Shown: piece after piece, positions 1 through 8,445 of the stretch | How the letters are laid out: each line of letters opens with the position of its first letter | Position numbering within the stretch: position 1 is the first letter of the stretch | NCBI GenBank assembly: GCA_009684525.1 | Contig: WKKR01000005.1 | Location: forward strand, 186,001 to 250,000 | Length of the DNA stretch: 64,000 nucleotides | Source of the DNA: Geobacter sp. | GTDB taxonomy: Bacteria; Desulfobacterota; Desulfuromonadia; Geobacterales; DSM-12255 | Direction: 5' to 3' | Notes under the pieces: model-generated | Told to the model about the DNA's origin: nothing | Database searches by the model: none | The model's input: the letters and a program-made list of their open reading frames with translations, nothing else | Made by a program: the position numbers and the translations under genes

Positions 1-59
1 CCGAGCAGGAAGCCTGCGCCGGCATAGCGTTCATTCCATTTCCTCCGGTCGGCTTCCAT
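1..59 (-). CDS. Start of a class I SAM-dependent methyltransferase (partial)
   Basis: Only the first 19 complete codons are inside the window. The ATG begins at 59 on the minus strand and the product starts MEADRRKWNERYAGAGFLLG, which resembles the N-terminus of small tellurite-resistance/UbiE-like class I methyltransferases (D-x-x-x-W-x-x-R-Y). The start codon shares one base with the stop codon of the upstream gene (TGATG), so the two are probably translationally coupled. The motif I region lies outside the window, so the family call rests on the N-terminus only. Confidence 0.45.
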   Translation of the reverse strand, partial: MEADRRKWNERYAGAGFLL

Positions 60-724
60 CATTTGAACCTGATGATGAAACGGGTGCCGATCACCTCTTC
101 CTGCTGGGTCGCACCGGACTTCCACTGTTCTTTCAACAGGTTCTGGTCGTAGAAGAGGTTGAAGTCCACGCGGCGGCCAAGCTTTACCCCCATCTCACCC
201 GACCAGGTGAGGGTTGAAGTTGGCAGGCGGAAGAGTTCGTAGTCGTGTTTGCCGCTCCCAGAGAGAAAGGTTCCCCCACCGGTTGTCCGGAGATCGGTGA
301 ATTCATAGTTGTAAAGGGGGATCTTGGTTGCCGCGGAGAGGTAGACGGAGTCGGAGAGATGGAGCGTACCGCCAGCCCGGGCGTGCAGCCGGTGCAGGAC
401 ATCCTCGTAACCCCGGCCCAGCTCCCGCTGCTGGGTGACGTGGCCGAAGCCGAACTGCGGGGAAAAGAGCACGCTGCCGCCGCTTTTCAGGCCGAGCCCT
501 GCAGTGGTAAGCACCACGTCCGGCTCGAACACCTGCCTGATGCCATAGGTATCACCCACCCGCAGGCGATCGGCCAGGTTCGGCATGACACCTCCCCATG
601 CAGGCAGCGCCAGAGGCTCGGTGCTGGCAGGCGGATCGACCTTGTTGGCCGCATGCACCCGCAACGGCGTGCAGAGAATCGCCGCCAACAGAGACATCAG
701 CATGATGAGCGCACTAACTGCCAC
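59..724 (-). CDS. Secreted outer-membrane beta-barrel-like protein, function unknown
   Basis: A 221-residue protein with an N-terminal signal peptide (hydrophobic residues about 3-20, cleavage probably after VHA near 25). The mature part alternates short amphipathic strands and ends in aromatic and basic residues (RFIIRFK), as outer-membrane barrels do. No enzyme motif was recognised. The start is a GTG at 724, with a GAGGT ribosome site six bases upstream, and overlaps the end of the MATE gene by 11 bp, so the two are cotranscribed. It could be a porin-like or transporter-associated barrel. Gene reality is well supported by the coupling on both sides. Confidence 0.6.
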   Translation of the reverse strand: MAVSALIMLMSLLAAILCTPLRVHAANKVDPPASTEPLALPAWGGVMPNLADRLRVGDTYGIRQVFEPDVVLTTAGLGLKSGGSVLFSPQFGFGHVTQQRELGRGYEDVLHRLHARAGGTLHLSDSVYLSAATKIPLYNYEFTDLRTTGGGTFLSGSGKHDYELFRLPTSTLTWSGEMGVKLGRRVDFNLFYDQNLLKEQWKSGATQQEEVIGTRFIIRFK

Positions 725-2132
725 TATCCGACCTCGCTTCCGCGGGCTGCGCTGCCTCCAGGAGCAGTTTGTCAGCTGCGTCCCGCGCCATGACCCTGAG
801 CATGTGACGGGTATAGATCACCGACATCGCTGCGGCGATCCAGGTAACCAGCAGGATTCCCCACCAGACCCCACTCAGGCCCCAGCCCAGATACCCCGCC
901 AGCAGGGGGAATGCAACCAGGGGGGCTGCCAGCTGGCGGAAAAGGCCGATCCAGAGGGCGAAGGCGGGTTTCTGCAACCCCTGCAGGGCCGCATTGTTGA
1001 TGTAGAGGATCACGTAAGCGCCGAGCACGAAGGCGTTCACGCGGAAATAGCCGATGCCGGCAGCAATCACCTCAGGATCCCTGGTAAAGAGCTTGAGCAG
1101 CACTCCTCCCCCCAGAAAGACCGCCACTGAACCGAACGCCATGAGCAGCAAGCCCCCCCGCAGCGCCGTGCCCGGCGTTTCCGAGACCCTCGCGAACTGC
1201 CCTGCCCCGTAATTCTGGGCCACCAGCGTCAGCGTTGCAATGTTGAGCCCCATGACCGGCAGCAGGACGATCTGTTCGACCCGGGTGCAGATACCGTAGG
1301 CTGCCACTGCAGACGTGCCGTAGCGGCCGATGAACCAGGTGATGACGAAAATCCCCAGGGAGACCGTGAGCATGTTGAGGCTGGCCGGCACCCCCTGGCT
1401 GAACAGGCGGATAAACGAATCCTTCCGCGGGATGAAGTGCCACGCGGAAAAGGGCGTTAAAAGCCCCGTGCCGATCACCCGGCGCAGCAGGTAGAACCCG
1501 CCCATCCCCTGGATCGCCACCGTGGCCCAGGCGATGCCGGGGAGCCCCAGCGGCGGGAGGCCGAACCCGCCGTACATGAACCAGGGGTCCAGCAGCAGGT
1601 TGAGCAGAAAGCCCGCCACCAAGAAGTTGCGGAAGCTCCGCGTATCGCCGGTGGCGCTCAGGATGGCGTTGCAGACGTAGTTCCCCAGAAAGAAGACCGA
1701 CCCGCTGAACAGGGCGCGCATGCAGCCAACCGCCAGCGCCAGGTACTCTCCCGAAGCACCCATGCGGGTGAATATCCAAGGGGTCGCCACAATCCCGGCT
1801 ACCGTCACCAGCAGGGCATGGACCAGGGCAAAGGAAAATGCCTGAGCGGCATACCGCTTGGCATCTTCGAGCCTCCCGGCGCCGAGTCCGTGGCCGATGA
1901 GCGACGTGGTGGCCATGAGGATGCCGACCCCCACGGCAATGATAACGAAGAACAGCGGAAAGCAGAGCGCCAGCGAAGCAATGGCGCTGGTGGAGATCCG
2001 GCCGGCATAGAAGGTATCCACCACGTTGAACATGGTGTTGAAAAAGAACCCGACCCCCACCGGCACGGCCAGTTGGCGGAGGAGCCGGGGAATCGGCTGA
2101 TGCAGCAGGTCCGTGTTGTTGGTCGTCATCAT
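714..2132 (-). CDS. MATE family efflux transporter
   Basis: A 472-residue inner-membrane protein with about twelve hydrophobic segments. It opens with LLHQPIPRLLRQLAVPVGVG and FNTMFNVVDTFYAGRIS, the typical MATE helix 1 signature, and repeats related segments in the second half. MATE proteins export cationic drugs or metabolites using sodium or proton gradients; the substrate cannot be read from sequence. An upstream in-frame TTG at 2165 would add 11 residues, but the ATG at 2132 fits the family start better, though its ribosome site is weak. Downstream it overlaps the barrel gene by 11 bp. Confidence 0.9.
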   Translation of the reverse strand: MMTTNNTDLLHQPIPRLLRQLAVPVGVGFFFNTMFNVVDTFYAGRISTSAIASLALCFPLFFVIIAVGVGILMATTSLIGHGLGAGRLEDAKRYAAQAFSFALVHALLVTVAGIVATPWIFTRMGASGEYLALAVGCMRALFSGSVFFLGNYVCNAILSATGDTRSFRNFLVAGFLLNLLLDPWFMYGGFGLPPLGLPGIAWATVAIQGMGGFYLLRRVIGTGLLTPFSAWHFIPRKDSFIRLFSQGVPASLNMLTVSLGIFVITWFIGRYGTSAVAAYGICTRVEQIVLLPVMGLNIATLTLVAQNYGAGQFARVSETPGTALRGGLLLMAFGSVAVFLGGGVLLKLFTRDPEVIAAGIGYFRVNAFVLGAYVILYINNAALQGLQKPAFALWIGLFRQLAAPLVAFPLLAGYLGWGLSGVWWGILLVTWIAAAMSVIYTRHMLRVMARDAADKLLLEAAQPAEARSDSGS

Positions 2133-2210
2133 TCTAGAGTATCGCAGAAATGCCGAACGGCGCAAGGATTGACCGTGCTCCCCTCCAGATCGGCAGGGAA
2201 CAGGGTGTCA

Positions 2211-2942
2211 TCAGTATTTGAGGATCTTTGCCAGAAAGCTGCGGAGCTGCTCACTGCGGGGAGCGGCGAAAAAGTCCGGCGCCGGCCCCTCTTCCAGGAT
2301 CTCCCCCTCGCCGACAAACAGGCAGTGGTCCGCCACGCTCCGTGCAAACCCCATGTGGTGGGTCACCATGATCAGGTCCCGCCCTTCTGTGCGCAGTTCG
2401 CCGATCACGTCCAGCACCTCGGCGGTCATCTCCGGGTCGAGTGCCGAGGTCGGCTCGTCGAAGAGAAGAAATCGCGGTTTGATGGCAATCGCCCGGACAA
2501 TGGCCACCCGCTGCTGTTGCCCCCCTGAAAGCTCTGCCGGCCGTTTCCCGGCATGGGGAGCGAGCTGAAAACGCTCCAAGAGAGCCATGGCATGGTCGCG
2601 GGCAGCCGGCCGCGCATAGCCGTGGACCTTTTCCAGGGGGAGGATGATGTTCTCCAGCGCCGACAGGTGGGGAAAGAGATTGAAAGACTGGAAGACCGTG
2701 CCGATGCTCCGCCGGTGCCTGAGCAGCGCCGCCTGCCCCGATTCCAGACGTTCGCCGTCGATGAACAGCTCCCCCTGGTCCGGGATCTCCAGTCCGGCGA
2801 TGAGCCGGAGCAGCGTGGTCTTCCCCCCTCCCGACGGGCCGATGACCGCCACGGCATGGGCTTCGGGCAGCGCGAGCGTGGTCTCCTTGAGGGCCTGGTG
2901 TTCGCCGAACCGCTTGGCTATGCCGACCAGCTCAATGCGCAT
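2211..2942 (-). CDS. Polar amino acid ABC transporter, ATP-binding protein
   Basis: A 243-residue ABC ATPase of the HisP/GlnQ type. Walker A GPSGGGKTT lies at residues 35-43, followed by the Q-loop (FQSFNLFPH), the signature LSGGQQQR, Walker B FLLFDEPTSALDPE and the switch histidine (VTHH). It would drive uptake of a polar amino acid together with the permease and binding protein encoded just upstream. The start chosen is the ATG at 2942, which overlaps the permease gene by 11 bp; a longer reading frame exists but starts in permease sequence. The three genes form one operon transcribed leftward. Confidence 0.93.
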   Translation of the reverse strand: MRIELVGIAKRFGEHQALKETTLALPEAHAVAVIGPSGGGKTTLLRLIAGLEIPDQGELFIDGERLESGQAALLRHRRSIGTVFQSFNLFPHLSALENIILPLEKVHGYARPAARDHAMALLERFQLAPHAGKRPAELSGGQQQRVAIVRAIAIKPRFLLFDEPTSALDPEMTAEVLDVIGELRTEGRDLIMVTHHMGFARSVADHCLFVGEGEILEEGPAPDFFAAPRSEQLRSFLAKILKY

Positions 2943-3726
2943 AGCGGTATTTCCGTTCCAGCGCTCTGCTGGCCAGCGAGATGGGAAGGGTGAGCAGGAG
3001 ATAGCCGACGGCAAGGGGGATGTAGCTCTCCAGGGTGCTGTAGGTGTAGGCGTTCACCTCCTGGGCATTGAGGGTGAACTCGCTCACGGCGATGATGGAG
3101 AGGAGCGACGAATCCTTGATGATGGAGGCGAACTGCCCTGCCAGCGGCGGGATCAACTGGCGGGCCACCTGGGGGAAGATAACGAAACGGTAGATCTGGC
3201 CGCGGGTCAAGCCGATGGAACTGGCCGATTCCAGCTGGGATTCGCCGACGCTCTCGATCCCTGCACGGATGATCTCGGAGATATACGCACCGGCAAACAG
3301 CGACAGGGTGATCACCCCGACCAGGTAGCGGTTGTCGATCCCGAAGGCATCGGCAACCACGTAGAAAAAGACCAGGATCTGCACCAAGAGGGGAGTCCCG
3401 CGGATCAGCTCCACGTAGAGGGTGCCGGTGTACCGGACCGGCAGGAAGGGGCAGCGACGGGCCAGGGCAGCGACCAGGCCGACCACCAGGCTGGTGAAAA
3501 GGGCCACGCACGAGATGGCAATGGTGGTCAGCCAGCCGTTGAAGAGCTTCTGCCGGTAGTCGGCAATGGCGCCCCAGTTCCAGCCGTACTGGAGCTGGCC
3601 GAATGCGAAGGTAAAGACCCCTCCCACTGCCAGGAAGACCAGCAGCCAGGAGATGAGGCGCGCCAGAGCGGCGAGCGGGCCGGCCTCTCCCCGGCGCTGT
3701 GTCAGCAGTGAGAATATCCCGGACAC
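2932..3726 (-). CDS. Polar amino acid ABC transporter, permease
   Basis: A 264-residue HisM/GlnP-type permease with about five or six membrane segments. The EAA loop is visible as ESASSIGLTRGQIYRFVIFPQ-like sequence near residues 160-185, with the conserved RGTPLLVQ motif (usually RGTPLLVQL) near residue 108. An N-terminal extension of about 60 residues precedes the core fold. It forms the membrane channel for the ATPase downstream and receives substrate from the binding protein encoded upstream (gap 11 bp). Substrate specificity is unknown. Confidence 0.93.
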   Translation of the reverse strand: MSGIFSLLTQRRGEAGPLAALARLISWLLVFLAVGGVFTFAFGQLQYGWNWGAIADYRQKLFNGWLTTIAISCVALFTSLVVGLVAALARRCPFLPVRYTGTLYVELIRGTPLLVQILVFFYVVADAFGIDNRYLVGVITLSLFAGAYISEIIRAGIESVGESQLESASSIGLTRGQIYRFVIFPQVARQLIPPLAGQFASIIKDSSLLSIIAVSEFTLNAQEVNAYTYSTLESYIPLAVGYLLLTLPISLASRALERKYRYAH

Positions 3727-3737
3727 TCCTTTACCGC

Positions 3738-4529
3738 CTAGAGGAAGAACGGATAGCCGAGACGTTTGAATTCCTGCTTCATCTCTTTCATGTAGCGGTC
3801 CCCCAGCCGGTCAAAGCCGCCGGACGAGCGGTAGCTCCGGATGAAGTCGTTGATCTGCCGGCGCAGCGGCTCGTTCCCCTTGCGAATCCCGATCGCCCAC
3901 GACTCCTTCTGGAACGGGGCAAGGATGGCGCGGGTGGTTGCCCGGTTGCGCTGCCAGTTCTGGTAGACGGACATCTGGTCGTATATGAAGGCGTCGGCCT
4001 TCCCCTGCACCACCTCCAGCACCGCTGCCGATTCCTTGTCCAGCACGAGGAGACGGGCCTTTTTCAGGTTCTTCGCGGCATAGAGATGGCCGGTGGTCCC
4101 CTTCTTCACCGCCACAGTGCGGCCGGGCCGGTCCAGGTCCCTGATCGTCGCGGCGGGAGAATCCTTTTTCAGCAGCAGACAGAGGCCGGTCTGCAGGTAG
4201 GGGTCGGAAAAATCGATGGACCTGGCCCGCTCCTCGGTGGCGGTCATGGAGGAGATGATCAGGTCGATCTTGCCGGTCTTCAGGGCCGGTATCAGGCCGT
4301 CGAATGCCATATTCTCGATCTTCACCGGTCTCCCCAGGGCCTTCCCCAGATCGTGGGCCAGATCGACGCTGACCCCGCTCGGCGAACCGCTCTTGTCGGT
4401 CATCTCGAAGGGGGGATAGGCCAGCTCCATTCCCACCCGGAGCGGTTCCTGCCCGGCAGCGGCAATGGCCGCGGTCAGACAGCAGACGAACAGCCCGATC
4501 ACCCCGATACGTGTCATCAATCGTTTCAT
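3738..4529 (-). CDS. Polar amino acid ABC transporter, periplasmic binding protein
   Basis: A 263-residue SBP family 3 protein (FliY/HisJ/GlnH type). A signal peptide occupies about residues 1-25 (MKRLMTRIGVIGLFVCCLTA, then AAAGQ). Family hallmarks follow: VGMELAYPPFEMTD, GVSVDLAHDLGKALG, FDGLIPALKTGKIDLIISSM and RARSIDFSDPYLQTG. The ATG at 4529 is preceded by a G-rich ribosome site; 16 further in-frame codons upstream would spoil the signal peptide. First gene of the transporter operon. It delivers a polar or charged amino acid; which one is not determined. Confidence 0.92.
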   Translation of the reverse strand: MKRLMTRIGVIGLFVCCLTAAIAAAGQEPLRVGMELAYPPFEMTDKSGSPSGVSVDLAHDLGKALGRPVKIENMAFDGLIPALKTGKIDLIISSMTATEERARSIDFSDPYLQTGLCLLLKKDSPAATIRDLDRPGRTVAVKKGTTGHLYAAKNLKKARLLVLDKESAAVLEVVQGKADAFIYDQMSVYQNWQRNRATTRAILAPFQKESWAIGIRKGNEPLRRQINDFIRSYRSSGGFDRLGDRYMKEMKQEFKRLGYPFFL

Positions 4530-4660
4530 CCAGACCCCCCTTTCCCCGGCAGCCCATCCGCTGCCGATGTCAGCCACAGTCTATCCCGCAGCCACCGGAT
4601 GTCAACAGCACAGAGCCTCCCCATCCGGCCGTTGCCTAATTTTCGGCTTTCCGCACTCTC

Positions 4661-4674
4661 TTGACCCACGTCAA
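4661..4674. promoter_or_regulatory. FNR/HcpR-like palindrome upstream of hcp
   Basis: TTGAC-CCAC-GTCAA is a perfect inverted repeat with the FNR/CRP family architecture (5-bp arms, 4-bp spacer), 118 bp before the hcp start. If the GATAGG at 4695-4700 is the -10 element, the palindrome centre lies close to -41.5, the class II activator position. CRP/FNR family HcpR regulators control hcp in related bacteria by nitrosative-stress sensing. That this site is theirs is inference. Confidence 0.5.
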
Positions 4675-4792
4675 GGAATGGAAGGGACAAATCGGATAGG
4701 GTTGGTCTCAAAGAGGCGGTTGCTTCATCGGCAGATAGAGATATAGTGGTGGTATTCACCCGACAATCAACTCTCAAAGAGGAGGAATGAGT

Positions 4793-6439
4793 ATGGGAAT
4801 GTTTTGCAATCAGTGTGAACAGGCAGCCAATGGCGTGGGATGCAATATCTCCGGGGTCTGCGGCAAGAAACCCGACGTAGCGGCACTGCAGGATCTGCTG
4901 CTGTACGGACTGAAGGGGATCGCCCTCTATGCGGCCAAGGCGCGCGAGCTGGGGGCCAAGAACGACGCCATCGACCGTTTCGTGGTCGAGGGGCTCTTCA
5001 CCACCGTCACCAACGTGGATTTCGACCCTAACCAGATCGAGAAGGCGGTGCGCGCGAGCATCGACGTGCGTAACCAGGCCAAGGCCCTCTATGAGCAGGC
5101 CTGCCAGGCCAAGGGCGCCACACCCGCCGCCATCGCCGCACCCCAGGCCACCTGGACCCCGGCTGCCGACCAGGCAGGACTGATTCGCCAGGGAGAGGAG
5201 CACGGCCTCAACACACTCCATGTCAACGAAGACATCCGCTCGGTCATCGAGATCCTTACCTACGGCCTGAAGGGGATGGCAGCCTACATGGACCACGCCC
5301 TCATCCTGGGCAAGAACGACGAAGAGGTCATGGCCTTTTTCCACAAGGCGCTGGCAGCCACCACCGACGCCAACCTGGGTCTCATGGACTTCGTGGGGCT
5401 CTGCATGGAGTGCGGCAAGCAGAACATCACCGCCATGGGGATCCTCAATGCCGGGCACGTGGAGAACTACGGCCATCCGGTGCCGACCCCGGTGGAGCTC
5501 GGCACCCGCGCCGGCAAGGCGATCCTGGTCTCAGGCCATGACCTGAAGATGCTGGAAGAGCTGCTCAAGCAGACCGAAGGGAAAGGGATCAACATCTACA
5601 CCCACGGCGAGATGCTGCCTGCCCACGGCTACCCCGGCCTCAAGAAGTATTCCCACCTGGTGGGTAACTTCGGCGGCGCCTGGCAGGACCAGGCCAAGGA
5701 GTTCGCCAACTTCCCCGGCGCCATCATCTTCAACACCAACTGCATCCAGCGCCCGGCCGATTCCTACAAGGACCGGCTCTACACCTGGGGGCTGGTGCAG
5801 TGGCCCGACGTAACCCACATCGAGGGGTGGGATTTCTCCGCAGTCATTGCCAAGGCCCAGGAATGTGCCGGCTTCCCGGACAATCCGGGGCAGCAGATCC
5901 TGACCGGCTTCGGCCACAACGCCGTGCTCGGCGTGGCCGACAAGGTGATCGAGGCGGTGAAGAGCGGTGCCATCAAGCACTTCTTCCTGGTCGGCGGCTG
6001 CGACGGCGCCAAATCCGGCCGCAACTACTACACCGAATTCGCTGAGAAGGCGCCGGCCGACACGGTCATCCTGACGCTCGCCTGCGGCAAGTTCCGCTTC
6101 AACAAGCTCGAATTCGGCGACATCGGCGGCATCCCCCGGCTTCTCGACGTGGGGCAGTGCAACGACGCCTATTCGGCGGTCCAGATCGCCGTGGCCCTGG
6201 CAGGCGCCTTCAAGTGCGGCGTCAACGACTTGCCGCTCTCCTTCATCCTTTCCTGGTACGAGCAGAAGGCCGTGGTCATCCTGTTGTCGCTCCTCCACCT
6301 CGGGATCAAGAACATCAAGCTCGGGCCGTCACTTCCGGCCTTTGTCACCCCCAACGTCCTCAACTTCCTGGTGGAGAACTTCAACATCGGCCCCATCACC
6401 ACCGTGGACGCAGACCTGAAGGCGGCCATGGGCGCATAG
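4793..6439 (+). CDS. hcp: Hybrid cluster protein (hydroxylamine/NO reductase)
   Basis: A 548-residue hybrid cluster protein. The N-terminal cysteine motif C5-x2-C8-x8-C17-x5-C23 binds the proximal iron-sulfur cluster. The hybrid-cluster region contains FVGLCMECGKQN, NTNCIQRP, FLVGGCDGAKSGRNYY and LTLACGKFRFN. Hcp proteins reduce nitric oxide or hydroxylamine and protect anaerobes from nitrosative stress. AGGAGG at 4780-4785 is only one base from the ATG at 4787 but seven from the ATG at 4793, so 4793 is preferred. The gene stands alone with its own palindromic operator-like site and a strong terminator; no hcr reductase gene is adjacent. Confidence 0.96.
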   Translation: MGMFCNQCEQAANGVGCNISGVCGKKPDVAALQDLLLYGLKGIALYAAKARELGAKNDAIDRFVVEGLFTTVTNVDFDPNQIEKAVRASIDVRNQAKALYEQACQAKGATPAAIAAPQATWTPAADQAGLIRQGEEHGLNTLHVNEDIRSVIEILTYGLKGMAAYMDHALILGKNDEEVMAFFHKALAATTDANLGLMDFVGLCMECGKQNITAMGILNAGHVENYGHPVPTPVELGTRAGKAILVSGHDLKMLEELLKQTEGKGINIYTHGEMLPAHGYPGLKKYSHLVGNFGGAWQDQAKEFANFPGAIIFNTNCIQRPADSYKDRLYTWGLVQWPDVTHIEGWDFSAVIAKAQECAGFPDNPGQQILTGFGHNAVLGVADKVIEAVKSGAIKHFFLVGGCDGAKSGRNYYTEFAEKAPADTVILTLACGKFRFNKLEFGDIGGIPRLLDVGQCNDAYSAVQIAVALAGAFKCGVNDLPLSFILSWYEQKAVVILLSLLHLGIKNIKLGPSLPAFVTPNVLNFLVENFNIGPITTVDADLKAAMGA

Positions 6440-6464
6440 GCCCGCACCGCCATGCCGCAACGCC

Positions 6465-6495
6465 AGTGGCGCGGGGTCATCGACCCCGCGCCACT
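6465..6495 (+). terminator. Terminator hairpin after hcp
   Basis: A perfect 14-bp stem (AGTGGCGCGGGGTC with its complement) closes a three-base loop 25 bases after the hcp stop. The following sequence is only moderately T-rich, so termination strength is uncertain. Confidence 0.7.
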
Positions 6496-6603
6496 TGTCG
6501 TTCATCCTCTTGCCGGCTCATCAATCCTTGACAAACCCCGGCCGGCTGACTTATGAAAGGGACTGAACCGCTCACGCACCCCACCCCCCTTGCGAGGTCC
6601 GCC

Positions 6604-7848
6604 ATGTCCAGCCAACCCTCTTCAGCCGCCGGCATCCGCGCCGCCCTCACCCTACCGGTCATCGTTGCCGCCCTTGGTTATTTTGTCGATATCTACGACC
6701 TGGTGCTGTTCAGTATCGTCCGGGTGCCGAGCCTCAAGGCGCTCGGGCTGTCGGGCCAGGGCCTGATCGACCAGGGGGTCTTCCTGCTCAACATGCAGAT
6801 GGCCGGGATGCTCATCGGCGGGATCATCTGGGGGGTGCTGGGGGACCGGCAGGGGCGGTTGAAGATCATGTTCGGCTCGATCTTTCTCTATTCCCTGGCC
6901 AATATCATGAACGGCATGGTTTCGACGCTGCCGGCCTATGCCGCGCTCCGCTTTCTCGCCGGGGTCGGCCTGGCCGGTGAGCTGGGGGCCGGCATCACCC
7001 TGGTGGCCGAGGTCCTGCACAAGAGCGTGCGGGGCTACGGCACCATGATCGTCGCCTCCATCGGTGTCTCCGGGGCGATCCTGGCCAACATCGTGGCAAA
7101 ATCCTTCGACTGGCGGACCGCCTTCTACATCGGAGGGGTATTGGGGCTCCTGCTGCTGATCACCCGGATCAGCGTGGCCGAATCGGGCATGTTCAAGGGC
7201 ATGGAGGGGAAAAACGTCGCCAAGGGGAACTTCCTCGCCCTGTTCACCGACAGGCACCGCTTCGGGCGCTACATCCACTCCATCCTGATCGGCGTCCCCA
7301 CCTGGTTCGTGGTCGGGGTGCTCATTACCTTTTCCCCGGAATTCGCCAAGTCCCTGCAGGTAACGGGGCCGGTATCGGCCGGGAACGCGGTCATGTTCTG
7401 CTACCTTGGCCTGGTCTTCGGCGACCTGGCCAGCGGCATGCTCTCTCAGTGCCTGCAGAGCCGCAAAAAGGTCGTCCTCATCTTCCTGGGGTTCACAATC
7501 CTGGGGATCGCCTGGTACTTCGTCGCCTTCGAGGTACAGCCATTCTACTTCTACACCATCTGCGCCTTCCTCGGCTTCGGCAGCGGCTACTGGGCCATCT
7601 TCGTCACCGTTGCCGCCGAGCAGTTCGGCACCAACCTGCGCGCCACCGTCGCCACCACGGTCCCCAACTTCGTCCGCGGCATGGTGGTGCCGATCACCCT
7701 GATGTTCCAGTTCTGCCGCCAGCAGTTCGGCCTGGAACGGGGTGCGCTGGTGGTGGGGGGGGTCTGCATGGCCGTTGCCCTTTTCTCCCTCTGGCGGCTG
7801 GAAGAGACCTTTCATAAGGACCTGGACTACTTCGAGGAGTTCTTGTAG
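6604..7848 (+). CDS. MFS transporter
   Basis: A 414-residue major facilitator with about twelve membrane segments. The inter-helix 2/3 motif GVLGDRQGRLKIMFGS (G-x-x-x-D-R-x-G-R) is clear, and the first helix carries ALGYFVDIYDLVLFSIVR, seen in metabolite:H+ symporters (D-x-Y-D). It could carry organic acids or sugars; substrate is not readable. The ATG at 6604 has GAGGT six bases upstream; an earlier in-frame ATG at 6553 has no ribosome site. It lies alone after the hcp terminator. Confidence 0.88.
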   Translation: MSSQPSSAAGIRAALTLPVIVAALGYFVDIYDLVLFSIVRVPSLKALGLSGQGLIDQGVFLLNMQMAGMLIGGIIWGVLGDRQGRLKIMFGSIFLYSLANIMNGMVSTLPAYAALRFLAGVGLAGELGAGITLVAEVLHKSVRGYGTMIVASIGVSGAILANIVAKSFDWRTAFYIGGVLGLLLLITRISVAESGMFKGMEGKNVAKGNFLALFTDRHRFGRYIHSILIGVPTWFVVGVLITFSPEFAKSLQVTGPVSAGNAVMFCYLGLVFGDLASGMLSQCLQSRKKVVLIFLGFTILGIAWYFVAFEVQPFYFYTICAFLGFGSGYWAIFVTVAAEQFGTNLRATVATTVPNFVRGMVVPITLMFQFCRQQFGLERGALVVGGVCMAVALFSLWRLEETFHKDLDYFEEFL

Positions 7849-7971
7849 CAGGTTGTTGAAAACCAGCCATCTCGCCGCCGTCCTCGAAAGCCGCCTTGTG
7901 CGGCGTGGCGCTGCCACGCCTCCGCGGGGCTTTCTGCGGGTGCGACGATCTGACTGGTTTTGAACAACCTG
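7849..7971. repeat. Intergenic repeat element bounded by 18-bp inverted repeats
   Basis: CAGGTTGTTGAAAACCAG at 7849-7866 and its near-exact complement at 7954-7971 (one mismatch) bound a 123-bp element starting right after the MFS stop. Inside are further stems, GCCGC/GCGGC and GCGTGGC/GCCACGC. It encodes nothing. The same terminal sequence occurs at 58595-58613. It looks like a dispersed palindromic or MITE-like repeat; a role as a transcription end is possible. Confidence 0.65.
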
Positions 7972-7998
7972 ATAGATGCCGGCTCCCCCTGCCGCGGG

Positions 7999-8316
7999 CT
8001 AGGAAAAGAGCGACCTGATCCGCCCCAGCAGGCGATTGAGCCAGTGCTCCCGCCCGAGCGACGGAAAGACCGGCAGGTCGCGCCAGCCGAGAGCGGTCAG
8101 CTCGTCGACTATGCGCTGGTTGTTCTCAAAGAGCAGACCGTCGCGAAAGGTGCGGATCGCCTCCCTTTTCCGGCCGGTGCGGACATAGATCCGCCCCAGG
8201 TTGAGATAATGAACCGACTTCCCCGGTTCCTGTTCGATAGCAGCAAGGCAGAGTTCCCGCGCCTTGTCCAGTTCACCCTTTTCCAGCAATACCTGCAGTT
8301 CGTTCTGCTCAACCAT
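7999..8316 (-). CDS. Small tetratricopeptide-repeat protein
   Basis: A 105-residue protein with two TPR-like helical pairs: LQVLLEKGELDKARELCLAA and VHYLNLGRIYVRTGRKREAI, the second matching the TPR consensus (L-G-x-x-Y, then R-x-x-A-I). The C-terminus is basic (LNRLLGRIRSLFS). TPR proteins act as protein-binding scaffolds; the partner is unknown. It is divergent from the downstream metY gene, about 130 bp away. Confidence 0.72.
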   Translation of the reverse strand: MVEQNELQVLLEKGELDKARELCLAAIEQEPGKSVHYLNLGRIYVRTGRKREAIRTFRDGLLFENNQRIVDELTALGWRDLPVFPSLGREHWLNRLLGRIRSLFS

Positions 8317-8445
8317 GCCACAGCCTCCAACCTGTTTCCCTGCATGAGCGCATGCAGGTTTCCTGTTCCGCTCTTCGCGCTAATCTGCTATGATGCTGAT
8401 CCGTTTTCTCAGAAATCTGCTGTCACTATCCCGTGGAGGAAAGAT

